In this document: piece by piece, positions 12,285 through 24,049 of the stretch
Position numbering within the stretch: the first letter of the stretch is position 1
Layout of the letters: every line of letters starts with the position of its first letter
Origin: Pinus tabuliformis
Lineage: Eukaryota > Streptophyta > Pinopsida > Pinales > Pinaceae
NCBI GenBank assembly: GCA_031772625.1
Contig: CM062814.1
Span: 360,379,750-360,443,749, forward strand
Direction: 5' to 3'
Length of the DNA stretch: 64,000 nt
Notes under the pieces: model-generated
Told to the model about the DNA's origin: nothing
Database searches by the model: none
Seen by the model: only the letters and a program-made list of their open reading frames with translations
Position numbers and translations under genes: made by a program

Positions 12285-13489
12285 ATGATGTTATCACTCA
12301 GGTTGTTCCCTAAAGTTGTAGGAAAGGGAATACAGTCGAGGTAACCACAGACAAATCTTTTAGATACATATTTTAGCCAATCTGCATCCATAGAGGGCTC
12401 TCTCTTTATAATTTAACTATGTTTGAGATATATTAGGCTAGTTATGAAGTGCAGGGGTTTTATTTAGATTTTGGTTGGAGGAATGGAGTTTCAATAGAAC
12501 AGTGAGGTGAAACTGAAGAGTTTCAGTCCATTGGGCATGATGGAGTCAAAGGAAGATAGCTTTCTGGATTTAGTTTTTCCACCAAGGATGGTATCACAGA
12601 GCAAGGTAATCAAACATGGACCAATTCATAGGCTGGAGTAAGGCGGAATGGAGTCAATGGGTGAATGGAAATTAAGAATCCTTCATCATGTTGACAGAGG
12701 GAAAATGGATGATTACTGTCAAGGAGCAGCTAAGAATTCCTTAGAAAATATTCAAGATGGAAGAATCAGGGGAAACATGAGTAATTAATAATTCACTGTT
12801 TATTCTAATTCTGAAGAGAACATTAATAATAACAAAGACTGAACACAGAGTGCAATTGAGCAAATTCGGAGTTATTCTTTTTCTCTATTATTTAGATCAT
12901 GAAACATAGATGATATAGTAAACATAGAAAATATAAAACACAAGTTAGAAGGGACTTATTGATCCCTAATATGATTCAAGAATTTTGTAGCATGGCCCTT
13001 AGCAGCCATTCCTTATTCAGTAAGCCAAAAAAAAATGGTTCCAATAGCCTTTTATTTCAAAAACTTCAGAATTATAGCAAAGTCTGAGAATGCATCCCAA
13101 TCAACCAACCCCAAATACTTTGTCTGGGGGGGTATTAATACAAAAATTTCAAGATAACATACAAAATATCTGATAGAAATAATATCTACTAATAATTAAT
13201 GCTTCTTTTACATAGATAGAGACAGACAGTCTCGAAAACAGGGAGACAATAAATAGATGCAATAAATTCATGCTGCGCTGGTTGATCCGTCTTTATGAGA
13301 TATACTGGAGGTAGGTGCTACAAGTCGGTTCCCAGATGTCTTCTACTGATCCTTTGTGTTGGTGATTCTACCTTGGCCACACTTTCTTTAACTCTGATGT
13401 GATGTGCTTTGACCCGCATGACTGTGATTGATTTATGTTTTGTGCATTATAGTAGATGGTCCAAAATTTTGCATTGACCAAAGATAAAT

Positions 13490-16400
13490 TTACAAGATTT
13501 CTAACATGCTTTGCCACCATTCTGGTCCCCATAATTTATTTCTCTGCAGCTTCCTCAGAGTTTTGTCAGTCTCTGCGTACCTAAAGAAATTAGGTGGGAT
13601 GGTGAACAGATGCTTCACCTCATGCTCTATATAGAATAGATTTTCCAGGCTGTAATAAAGGGATTGGCCAGATGGAAGTGCCTTCTCTCCTCAAGCGCTT
13701 GAAGATGAATTAGCTTGATTAGTAGCATATATATTTAAAGGGCGTACATAGTCCTTGTGCTTCATCAGATGATCATTACTTCCCAAAGGACTTGGCAAAC
13801 CTTTTTGACGCAAGACTGTAAATTTTTCTATGAAAGAATCAATCTCTACCTACATCTCCTGGCATATTCTTCCCAGTTTTGCATTAGAGTTCTCATGGTT
13901 AGAACTCTCTTGCTGTCCACAATGGTTCTTGTTCTATCTCTAATATCCAGTGCTTCTAGTTCTTCACTGGTCTTTGTATTCAAAAATTGTATTAGCCTAT
14001 TAGCTTGCTCAGGCATCTGTCCCAATAAGGCTCTTGTTTTCTGAATTTCTACTTGGGCCACTATTATCAAATCGATTTGTTCATATATGGTTTGAATAGA
14101 TCTCCACACATCACTAAGGGATTGAGTGATGTTGGACCACAAAATTCCCCTGATTTCTACTAGAGGCTTATCCAGAGAGAGATCCGTCTCTAAGGCTCTT
14201 ACCTTGTTCTCCAATGCTTTGACTTACCTTGTTTTCTCTGCCACATTCATCTTGGATTTATCATAGCTCTGTTCAAAATTTGCCAATTTTTCTTTGACTT
14301 TCTTTAGCTCTGATACTTCGAGTTTCAACTCCTCCATGGCTTTTATTAATTGCTCTGTAGTCATAGTTGTATTGCTGCCTGGTGTTGTTGTTGTTGCTGA
14401 GGTACCTATGGTGACTTCTGTTGTTGATGCCGAGACAGTGGGAGGCACTGCAGTTATAACTGTGGGAGGGGCAGTTGTGACTATTGAAGTTACTTCACGT
14501 GGCTGGGAGGTCGACTCTCTTTGCTTTTCATGTATTGCTTTCTCCAATGCCTACTCTGTCTCACTCAATCTTTCATTCAGTCTCATGAGTAGGTCCTTCA
14601 TGTCCTCTTCGGATTTCTGTTGCACAACATCTGCAGTCTGTGGGTGCATAGAAGGAGGTATTTTGAGCTGTTTTCTAAAGGCCGCAATGTCCTCTTCCTT
14701 TTTCTTCATTAGTGATTTTATACCTTTGGTATCTTTGGGATCATGTCCTAGTTCAATGATGATGTACTCCATGGATTTGATCCTATTGTCCTTTGCTAGA
14801 GAAGAAGCTTTCTCTAAATCCAACTGAGCTGAGGTATTATTTAGGGAATTTTAAAATTTATGAGCCAACATTGCTTTATCAGCTAGTCTGGAATACACCA
14901 TCTCTCCAGTCTGTTTGTGCAGCTCAATCTGGTCTATTTAATGAATGTCCTTGGCCAAGACTTCCAGATTTGTCCTCATATAATCAGCTACCGATTGTGG
15001 TTGCTGCACCTTGGGATTGAAATAACTCATGATCATTTTCCCTTCTTTAATGTCATATGCTGACATTAATCTTTGGTGTTTTGTGGGGGCCATCTTAAGA
15101 TACTGGTTATAAATTTGCAGCCTCAATGGATCATTCCTAACCTTTATCTCTGTGAATGTTCTTTTCATATCAGAGGTTTTCTTACTTGGTGGCCTAGTAG
15201 ATGAAACTTCCACACTATGTTGCCTTTCTAGCTCCAGCCTATGTGAGCTGGTTGATGTGTCTATTACTGGGGAGGTCTGTGGGCTGGTTTCCCTCTCACC
15301 TATTAGACTTTCTATTGTTTCTTCAATGATTTCCTCTTCAAATAGAGGATTCAATCTTTACCTTTTTGCACTTGGCTGTTCTGCAAGCCCACTGATGGGT
15401 GTGGCCACTTCTCTGTCTCTTTTCTTACCTTTTTCCTCATTTAGAGGAGTCTGTAACATTGGTATCTCTGGTGCTTTAGTTTGTAGCGGAGGAATTTGTC
15501 TTTGTTGATCAGTCATTGCTTGCTGCTCTGTGCCTGCTACTTCCTTGCCCTTTGAATACCCTATACCTAGTGCACTAGTTTCTTGTACACGTTGCTATGA
15601 AGTTCTAGCAGAGGATGTACCCACTCGGGTTTGCTGAGGTAGCTTGAAAGATACCTGTCCAAAAGAGTCCAGGTCAAGGGTCTTTTCAAGATCTTTCATA
15701 GCTTGTTCCATTACTTCTTGCTGAGTAAGTTCTTTTATTAATGTACCCTCTACCCACTCATCCTGATTAGCAAATTGCTCTATTTCAGGGATACTAAAAT
15801 GTTTATAGGCCGATAGCCTGTTTTTTACTTTTCTGTCACTTATAAATCTATTTGGGTCATACGGTACCCGCCAGAAGCTTTTCTTCAATTTAAGTTCTTC
15901 CCCCAATATCCTATCAGCATCTTCCCATGCCTCCCACTTGTTAATGATAAATGGGCCTAATTGGTTTCTTATTCTTAGTTGAGCCTTTTTCTTTACATTG
16001 CAAAAGTGAGTTAAATCTGCATTGATAAGTTGCCTAAAATACTCTAGTGCAAACAGTCTCATAGGTACATATTTGGGCAGCTTATAAAGGCACACAGCCA
16101 TATATTCTGATTTCGGTGTGATTGTCGTAGAGGTACTAGTCACCTATTCTAAAGTTTTTGGAGAGCTGTAGAATCTTCTTTATATCCCCAGAGAGCCTAG
16201 GAGGAGGAGCTCCTATCAACAATGTGGAGGCTGGATGTATAAATCAGTCAATGAATTCACAGTATGTATAAGGGGATTCAGAAACATTGTGGAAGATCGA
16301 GGTCCAAAAGATCACAGACCTCCTCTCTCCTTTGGAATCCAATTTTCTGATAGGAAATGAAAGGTTTTCTATCTGATAATATAGCAGAAGGTGATATATG

Positions 16401-17116
16401 AATAAAGTGTACTTGAAGACTCCTTCTCTTTCCAGATTGATGAATTGATCATTGATTTTATTGGCAATGAAAGAGGCATAATCATATTTGACAGTAGGGG
16501 GTTGTCCTGGAGTAGACATTGACAACATAACAAAGATGGTCTCATCAAAATATTCACTGGTTTTGAATCCCAATATAAAGGATATCATTTCAAGAATAAG
16601 CCTGCCAGTTTCAGTAAACCAGGCATGTACATAGGGAGGTGGGCCTTGAGGCTGGAAATGTGGCTTCATAAATAACTTAGCAATCCGAGTTATTTCTTCA
16701 CTGGAAAATTGAGAGCTTTGCTCAAGCAAAAATCCCATGGAAAGAGGAGCAAGGGGCCGAGCTGGATGGAAGTGCACCATCTCATTGATAGACTCAACAG
16801 TTATGTAGAAAAGAACAGTTTGTGATGGAGTCATAATTGCTTTACTGACAGGGTCATAGTTTGCACAGCAATGGTGGATGAGATCTGGGAACGCATTAAC
16901 TAAGGGAAGGTGATATCTGGGGAGATTGGACTCCCATATTCCAAGGATATTAGAGTTAATGAGATGGATATTTATAATTCTTCAAAATGCCTGGAGATGG
17001 TTCATATCACCAGATAACTCTTTAATTTGAAAATCTTTGTCAGCCAAGGGCAACCAGTCTTGGTCTTTGTGAGGTGCATTCAGAGGCACAACATTGAGGG
17101 CCACAGGGGCTTCCAT
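13490..17116 (-). pseudogene. U3-resident long reading frame, about 1,208 codons (3' LTR copy)
   Basis: Reading frame on the same strand as F gag-pol but wholly inside the LTR. ATG at 17,116 (MEAPVALNVVPLNAP), TAA at 13,490-13,492; the other LTR gives the same length. The first 400 or so residues look globular (FILGFKTSEYFDET; FKYTLFIYHLLLYYQIENL; KKAQLRIRNQLGPFIINKWE). Then follow a low-complexity Ser/Thr/Pro linker, the block AYDIKEGKMIMSYF, an acidic-basic coiled coil (DLEKASSLAKDNRIKS; KAMEELKLEVSELKKVKEKL; ENKVRALETDL), and a conserved end (NITQSLSDVWRSIQTIYEQ; WWQSMLEIL). Broken here by about half a dozen stops and frame changes. No family recognised, no catalytic motif, no membrane segment certain. 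Could be an accessory protein of the element or a captured host gene. Confidence 0.7.
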
Positions 17117-17479
17117 GTTTAGTTCTCTGTGTTTTTAACTCGAGGTCAAGTTACTGTGGGAAAAATAGGAAAAAGAGCAGTTCTGGATGTCTTGGTATGG
17201 AAATTATGGACTTTTTCAGTTCGAATGTGGCTCTTATTAATATAATTTACAGAGGAAAACCGAAAATATGGGCTTGGGAGGTGAAAACGGGGTAAATACC
17301 TACATTTTGGAAGCGAACCAGTGTAATTTTCTGGTTGATCGACGAGTTGCAGAGAAGGATGCTGGACTTTGCTTGGTCGAGTGGCAGACTGGACGCTTCT
17401 ACAGTTGCTTGGATGTAGTTTGCGTGCGACAGTTTTGCGGAAAAAATGAATGAAAATGGGTGAAAATGTCAATTTCACG

Positions 17480-17870
17480 AGTTTTTAACAAAAATTGGCT
17501 TCGCGAGGTTTTTGGCCCTTTTTAGTCGAATGACGTCATCGAGATGTGACGTTTTGCCATGACATGGGTGTATGGATGCTGATGTGGCGGTGACGTGGAA
17601 ATGATGTCAGCGAGTGGGATCAGAGGGAGGGCGGTAAGCGATATCAGCCCGCACCGCTTATGAGCTAAGGTGGTTTCGGGCGGAGGGGTCGCGAGCATGG
17701 CAGGAGGGCGCCGCGCGTCCTTGGTACGGTGGTAATACCGCCAACTCCCCAGGAGGTAAACATCGGCGGCAGAGGGCCTCGCGATATGATCGTGGGCCGT
17801 TGGATGCACGGGCCCAATGTGAGCTGGCAGAGGGTTACGGCGTGGGGCCCATGTGATATAAATAATGGTT
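17480..17870 (-). promoter_or_regulatory. GC-rich, promoter-like block in U3
   Basis: About 390 bases, strikingly GC- and CpG-rich in an AT-rich setting. On the minus strand a TATTTATAT-type TATA box (17,858-17,868) is followed by GGGCCC, GGCCCA-type and TGACG/GACGTCA-like motifs known from plant promoters. It lies 400-750 bases upstream of the ATG of the U3 reading frame and has the same direction. The counterpart at 37,050-37,480 has lost more CpGs. That it drives the frame is inference. A 12-bp palindrome GGTTAATTAACC lies just upstream at 17,929-17,940. Confidence 0.5.
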
Positions 17871-19042
17871 TAACACTTCTAGGGGTGATTATTATTGGTT
17901 GTTAGGGTGTTTGTTAATTATCCCAGATGGTTAATTAACCACGTCTTGCGCAGCGAAGGTTTTTAATAAATTCCAGATGAACCATTAAACCCTCATTTAT
18001 ATAGTGCTATGGTTATAGATTAACCAGGGGTGGGATATTAATTTTTTGGGGATTTTTTCATATATTTACATAATACGGGGGGGAACAAATTATATGGGAA
18101 CTATATAATAAAGTTAAATCTAGTACGAAATTTGACATAAAAATAAGCACTAAGTTATAATGTTTAACAACTTAGGCTTAACAAGAAAACAAGGATCTTT
18201 ACACAAGAAATGTGGTTTAGTGCCTAAGTAAAAATGTGGTTTTAGGTCTTTTATGCAATGAGATAAAGTGATTTAAGAGGGACATTATGCAGATCTCAAC
18301 ACCCTGTGGGAAATTAGTAAATGTTTTAGGAAGAAGTGTGAAGGGAAGTTAGTCATGCCTCACTTGATTTGTAACCAAACAGTTTCCATGGTACTTATGA
18401 TATCAATAAGATGAGCATCTTTGAGAGACAAAATTAATCATAACCATGCCCCTGTAACACCAAAACTACCTACCCAGCCTACACTACCTAACTTTTTTCT
18501 TCTTCTTCCATGGGTGCACTTGGACTGGCAAACCCTCTTTTTCTTCTTTTCTTTTGACTGCAACCCTATCTAGGTCTACCCTTATCACATCCAAGGGCTC
18601 AGGTTTAACAATTGAGCTCCTTTACTTCTCTATCTAATTGCTTATCTACCAAGATTGAATAGTTTGAACAAATTTTATTTTCCATCTCTAAAATAGGAAA
18701 TTCAAACATGAACTGGCCAAGTTTAAGCTGTTTGGCAACAACATAAAGTTCAACAAACTATAGATGAAACTTCTATTTATAGAACATGAAATAGTAGTGG
18801 CATTTGGACTTGCACACTTTCCTGGTATTTTTAATTTGGGGTTCATTTCTTTCATTTTTCTTTCGACCGTTTCATTCTTTTTACCCTTTTCTCTTTCTTT
18901 TAGGGTATACCCTCTTTTCATTTTTTCATTTTTTGGTCTTTTCAAAATATGGAAAACATTTGAAGCATGGAAAGGATGAACATATTAGGGATTTTAACCA
19001 GTCAATCATGAAATATGACACCTATTGGTATAGGAGCATAAC
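17871..19042 (-). other. U3 start region of F LTR, no gene
   Basis: Outer part of U3 on the minus strand. AT-rich, with pyrimidine-rich tracts (18,480-18,560; 18,840-18,930) and no coding signal. Homologous to 37,490-38,656. Confidence 0.6.
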
Positions 19043-19043
19043 A

Positions 19044-19437
19044 CTGGCTCCACTTGGGGATGGCTTTTCCTGGTGAAAAGTCAAGAACAACGGGTCAGAT
19101 GGCCTTATGTACAATTCTTGCTACATTCTGAAATTTTCTTTTGCTGTAAGTAAACAAACTGTACAGAGGACCATGTAAAATATGCATATCTCTCATGAGC
19201 TGATTCAAATAACTACACCTTTGTTTTGGATAGTTTGTCTGAATGTTTTTTCTCATACTTTCAGCTCCCAACTCGTTTTCTTCAACTTCTGTTAAACTAA
19301 AAATGAGGCCAAACAAAAAACGTGGTAAAGTTCCCTGACTACTCCTCAAAATTTTCTACACATTCCCTCCCATTTTTATTGCTGTAATAAATTGCAGAAA
19401 CTAAACATCCTTATTTATAGGTTAGAGTTTTGACATA
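19044..19437 (-). other. F 3' untranslated region and polypurine tract
   Basis: Lies between the integrase stop and the 3' LTR. On the minus strand the last bases before the LTR are CCCCAAGTGGAGCCAG, a weak but plausible polypurine tract. No coding signal. Confidence 0.5.
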
Positions 19438-20637
19438 TCAAAAAACTGCATCAAAATAATGTTTCAGCATCCGACCATTAACTATTCCATCTTCTCCTTC
19501 TGTACGATCCAGGATTTTCAAAAAGTAGGTATTGTTTCCCTGTGAGGCATGAAAAATAAAAGGTCCCTTCCATAGGAAGTGAAACTTCCCATGTTTTCCT
19601 TTATCTTCTCTTCTGAAGTTCCATTTCAGAACTTTGTCTCTTATGAAAAAATCCTCTGCCTTAGTCCTCTTATCAAATATCTTCTTGAGTTTTTCTTGTA
19701 GTACTTGAGATCTTTGATATACCTCTTCTCTAGTCTGCTGCAAATGTATAGTCTGATTTATCCTTCTTTCAATGTCATTGGGCTGTATTTGAACTTCTTG
19801 CAATAATTTCATTATAGGTATTCCCGAGGAGGAGTGAAATATAGCCTCCATACCATAGACAAGCTCATATGGACTAGTTCCAATGGATATCTTGGTAGTT
19901 AACCTGTCTGCCCATGGTGCATTTATAAGATTTTTATGCCAATTTTTCTTGTTTTCTTCCAATACTTTCTTAATGATATTGATCAGGCTTTTATTGGATG
20001 ACTCAGCTAGACCATTACCTTGAGGGAAATAGGTCATGGAGTGGCCTAGAGTGATATGGTATTTGTGACAGAAACTAATCATTCTCTTGGATTTGAAAGC
20101 AACAACATTGTCTGTTATAATCTTTTGAGGACAGCCAAATCTAGACAGGATGTTGGTTTCTAAGAATTGCATGATGACTGAATCATTGGCTTGTCTACAA
20201 GGGATGTCCTCTATCCACTTGGTGAAATAATCTGTGGCAGTCAAAATCTGTTTGTGTTGGCCAGAAGAGGGAGGGTGAATTTCCCCAATGAAATCTAAAC
20301 CCCATTGTTGAAATGGTCTGTCAGTGGAAATTGGTTTAAGGGGTAGAGGCAGAAGTTTCCTCTTGCCTTCAAATATTTGACATTTATTGCAAGTAGTAAC
20401 AAACTTTTTGACATCAACAAACAAGGTGGGCCAGTAAAATCTAGCCCTTAGGATTTTCTCGGCCGTTGATTTCCAGTACAAATGTCCACCACAGTCCCCT
20501 GCATGAAATTCTTTCAGTACCTTGTCAGCTTCATCTCTTATTAGACAATTTAATAGAACACCTTCATGATTTTTCCAAAAGAGAGCACCATATAAAATAC
20601 AAAACTTTAAAGCTTTCATTTTTATAAACCTTTTCAT
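19438..20637 (-). pseudogene. F integrase (longest intact frame in the window, 399 aa)
   Basis: Inserts the cDNA into the genome. The zinc-binding domain has H45, H52, C83 and C86 (EFHAGDCGGHLYW ... CNKCQIFEGK). The core has D115 (WGLDFIGEI), D176 (IITDNVVAF) and E212 (NGLAESSNK), so the DDE triad is complete with family spacing. The C-terminal part (KWNFRREDKGKHGKFHFLWKG region) is the usual GPF/Y-type basic module; no chromodomain follows. Fully open, though the polyprotein upstream is broken, so it is counted as a pseudogene. Close in sequence to integrases of plant Tat-like elements. Confidence 0.9.
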
Positions 20638-20697
20638 TGTTCTAGATAACCCTAGAGGAGCCTGCAGGTTTAATAATACATAACCTATATCAACACA

Positions 20698-21180
20698 CTA
20701 AGGTGATTCTAGGAATGTCTGGCTAATTTGTGGAGTCGCCATCTCCTGTTCATTATCTAGTTCATTAATATCTAGGGCTTGGCAATTAGTTTCAGTCATG
20801 AGTTTAGCCAATCCGTGGCCTTTTATAAGCTTTGTAGGTTTTATTTCAATATCATACTCTAATATAGTAGCAATCCATTTACCTCTTTTGCTTTCAATCT
20901 CCTCTTGGGTCAGGATATCTTTGACAACAGTGCTTGGCACATAAGCTATTATATGAAAGTATAGTATGTAGACTCTGAAATCTTTGATGGATTTCACAAG
21001 TGCATAAGATTGTTTTTCCATGATCGAATATTTTAGAGGTGCATCCCTCAGTGCTTTGCTAAAGAAGGCTATGGGTTTTTGACATCCTTGATCATCTTTC
21101 TGTAGCAAAACAGCAGCAATAGTGTGTTCTGATGCAAATGAAAATATTATGAAGTCTCTGTCAAATTTTCGGGTTGTAAG
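20698..21180 (-). pseudogene. F retroviral-type RNase H, catalytically degenerate
   Basis: C-terminal RNase H of the RT. The tail block IEIKPTKLIKGHGLAKLM and KDILTQEEIESKRGKWIA match the Tat-like family well. The catalytic positions do not: the DAS block reads FAS (near 21,140) and the TDH block reads AYVP, while the Glu in YSIMEKQSYALV remains. Loss of these residues is usual in Tat-like elements that carry a second RNase H; here that second domain is at 22,690-23,044. Frameshift to the RT frame near 21,110. Confidence 0.8.
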
Positions 21181-21249
21181 GATTGGTGTTTTGGTTCAAG
21201 CTATATTGATTTCTTCAAATGCTTGTTTGGCTTGTAATGTACATTTGAC

Positions 21250-22060
21250 CTTGGAATATTGTTTTAGCATATTATTCAACAATCTAATTAATTCTGCCAA
21301 GTTAGGTATGAATCTTCTTAAAAAATTATTTTTCCCTAGGAAAGCTTGGAGTTCTTTGACATTTCTGGAATGTGGTATTTGTAAAATGGCTTGTATTCGG
21401 TCAAGATCAATTTTGATGCCATCTCTTGAGATTATGTGACCTAATATTTTGCCTTCTTCTAGGCCAAATAATGACTTCTTTGGATGTAGTGATATACCAT
21501 ATTTTCTACAGGTTAAAACACTTGTTTCAGATGATCTAGGTGTTGCTGATCTGATTTGGAAAACACAGTGAGATCATCTAGGTATATGACTAGGAAACCA
21601 TGAATTTCTTTAGCGAAAGCTATATCCATTGCATGTTGGAAGGTTTCCCCTGCATTCTTGAGTCCAAATGGCATTTTCACGTATTTGGAAGTTCCCCATG
21701 GAGTAGTAAAAGCAGTTTTTTCCTGATCATCAGGGTGAACTAGAATCCTGTTGAAGGCTGAAAACGCATCCAAATGTGAAATTCTAGAGGCACCTACTAC
21801 CCTTTGTAAAATGTGGTCCATCTTAGGTAAGGGGTAGTGGTCTTTTAAAGAGACTTTATTTAGATTCCTTAAATCCACACACAGTTTGATTTCTCATGTT
21901 TTCTTCCTAGTGGGCACTAAATTACAGACCCATTATGAAAATCTAATAGGTGTGATTATCCCAGCTTCATACATTCTTTTGACGTCTTTTTCAATTAGAG
22001 GGGGAGTATAGGGTTGAACCTTTTGAGTTTTTGCTTGAAAGGTTTCTTATTTTCTTTGAG
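21250..22060 (-). pseudogene. F reverse transcriptase
   Basis: Copies the genomic RNA. Blocks in order on the minus strand: IQHTIPLKENKKPFKQKLKR (N-terminal extension), CVDLRNLNKVSLKDHYPLP, HLDAFSAFNRI (motif A Asp), TPWGTSKYVKMPFGLKNAGETFQ and VIYLDDLTVFSK (motif C, Asp pair intact), then the thumb ILGHIISRDGIKID and FLGKNNFLRRFIPNLAE. Stops or frame changes lie near 21,510 and 21,900. The polymerase catalytic residues are all kept. Confidence 0.9.
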
Positions 22061-23044
22061 GGGTATTGTATGCTGAATCACAAAAGTGGCATAGGATTTG
22101 AGATCTTCATCGCTCCATGCAAAAACGTCCTGCAATTTTTTGAACAGTTCAACATGCTTAAGCTTTTGGTCTAGAGCCAAAATTTTGGACAATTTTATCA
22201 TTTTAGGATTCTGTTCAGTCCCTATGTTATAGTCCTCAATCTCTGCATTTAGAAGCTGCATTTTGGGCTTTCTTGGGATATCATTAGAATCAAAATTGTC
22301 TTCGAGAGGAGTTAACCCTATGGGTAAATAATTGTCCTTTAAATCAATAACATCAGATTCTCCTCCAATAATTTCATCGACGTCTATTTCTTTAAGCTCT
22401 TGCAACTCTTTGCTAGTAAATTTTGTTGGATGTAGTATTTGAGTTGTTGTTTTAGCTGAATTGTGTGTTTCAAATTTGTCTATTTGATCAACTTCACAAA
22501 CAGGGCCCATGTCTATATTAGTGCTGGAAAATTCTTCTTTTAAGGTCACGAAATTATTAATCTGAGTGTCATTGTCAAACACTTGGCAGTTTTTTACATT
22601 GTCAGGTACAGTTGGTCTATGTTTAATCTCAGCTATGAAGTGATGATTAGGCTCAAATGGCAGTTTACAAGTGCTGGCAAATGTTTCCAAACTGTGAGCA
22701 TGAAAATTGTGTTTCCTTGGAATTTTGGCAAGCTGTGTTTCTAGAAAGGTATTGAATATTTCATTTGCTGCCCCTCTATAAGATCTTAATCTAAGATCAT
22801 TGGTGAGGAAGCTTAGTTTCATTTGTTGAATAACTAAATCAGAGTCTCCCAAAATTGATACCCTAACTGACCCTAAGCTTTTGATCAATTTGAGTCCTAG
22901 CAAGAGGGCTTCATATTCAGCCACGTTATTAGTACATCTAAAATTTAACCTGTATGCATGTCCTTCAGCATGATCATTTTCCATATTATGTATCCAAATC
23001 CCTGCTCCTGCTCCTAGTTTATTGATTGATCCATCAAGCTCCAA
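21995..23044 (-). pseudogene. F additional archaeal-type RNase H and linker to RT
   Basis: Open frame of 349 residues that joins RT at its C-terminus. Residues 1-120 are an RNase H-fold domain: D4 (ELDGSINKLGAGAG), E43 (CTNNVAEYEALLLGLK) and D67 (SILGDSDLVIQQM) fit the catalytic triad; the fourth metal ligand, expected in N-x-x-A-D, is His117 (NFHAHSLET). Such a domain supplies RNase H activity in Tat-like elements. It stands between protease and RT, an arrangement I recall from some plant Tat-like polyproteins. Residues 120-300 are an acidic linker without a recognised fold; the final 50 residues belong to RT. Confidence 0.8.
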
Positions 23045-23428
23045 GTACCAAAGGATTTCTTGATTATAGCTAGTATCAAGAGTCTTAGAAATTTGCTTAC
23101 TAGGGAGATTTAGATTTTCAGTTTCATGTGGTTTCCCTTGTGTGTCTTATATACCATTGTTCATAGAAATTTCTTGAATTTGAACACTAGATTTTATATT
23201 TATGAATTTTTTCTTCTGTAAAGCTAAAGCCTTGACAACAGTTCGAGGGTAAATTTCAGCATTATATAGGATGAAGGAGTCCATATCAAAATGCATGGAA
23301 TAGATGGGAAAATTCTCAGGTTTCTCCTAGCTGCTCACCACGTATTTCATCAAAGTTTCTCGCTACAATATCTTTGGCTGGCTAAATACTGAAATGGTAG
23401 CATAGGACATGTCCAATTGTAAAGATCC

Positions 23429-24049
23429 CTAGAGCTTTGCACCCCAAGATCTAGACAGCAACATGCCATATTTTGGTGGAATATCAGCTACCACTACATC
23501 CATTAAAATTGTCTTGGCAGGGTATTGAACTAATGATACACATAAATCTTTGATCAATCCTAGACATCTGACCTGGCTTGAATCAAAAGAGAACAAGTCT
23601 TTGTATGGCCTGGTGATATCTAGGTCCAACTTCTCCATTACAGATTTGGGCATCAAATTATGGGAAGCTCCAGAATAAAACATTGCATTGTGCAGTATTT
23701 TGTCATGAATATTCAGACTTACATAGAAAGGAGGAACCCCTCCATCTACTGTTTTTCCGTTTACTTCAGGGCCAAAAATTAATTCTGGTTGGTCATCAAG
23801 GACATTTACTACATCTCTATTTTCTGAAATTTGAAGTGATCTGCTTATTTTTTCTCTATAGACATCATGCATAGCCAATTCTGAAAATGGAATTGCTATC
23901 TTTAATTTACCTATTTCGGTCTCAAGGTTGAAAGGTTTTTCTGTTTGAATTTTTTCATTTTGGGCAGTGAAATTTTCTTTTTCTGTTTTTTTCAATGCTT
24001 TTTCCTTTATCAGGAGTAGTGTTATGGGCTGAAGTTGCTTGTGTGTCAA
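23429..24049 (-). pseudogene. F aspartic protease, active-site Asp lost
   Basis: Would cleave the polyprotein. The block AMFYSGASHNLMPKSVMEKL matches the plant retropepsin active site LDSGASxNLMP, except that the catalytic Asp is Tyr here, so it is inactive. The flap-like and C-terminal block PPKYGMLLSRSWGAKL is the family's YGMLLGRxW motif. Preceded by a long charged linker (N-terminal 110 residues). The frame is broken on both sides. Confidence 0.85.

Larger units (their letters stand above)
12289..19043 (-). repeat. F 3' LTR, full-length composite (6,755 bp)
   Basis: Begins TGTTATCACTC and ends GCATAACA; aligns end to end with 31,885-38,657. It is a mosaic. From 12,289 to about 15,830 it is almost identical to the 5' LTR (2 differences in the first 265 bases); from about 15,833 on it is clearly older (about 14 differences in 165 bases near 16,141). 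The switch is at LTR position about 3,544, the same position at which the left LTR piece breaks off. It contains the U3 reading frame, a GC-rich promoter-like block and the core promoter, whose TATA is changed to TATTAATA at 13,133-13,140. Confidence 0.85.

Noticed and set aside
14294..14827. Plus-strand frame of 177 codons (and its twin at 62,607-63,140)
   Set aside because: It is the antisense of the coiled-coil part of the U3 frame; Val/Ser/Phe-rich sequence mirrors the repetitive sense codons and it has no conserved start.
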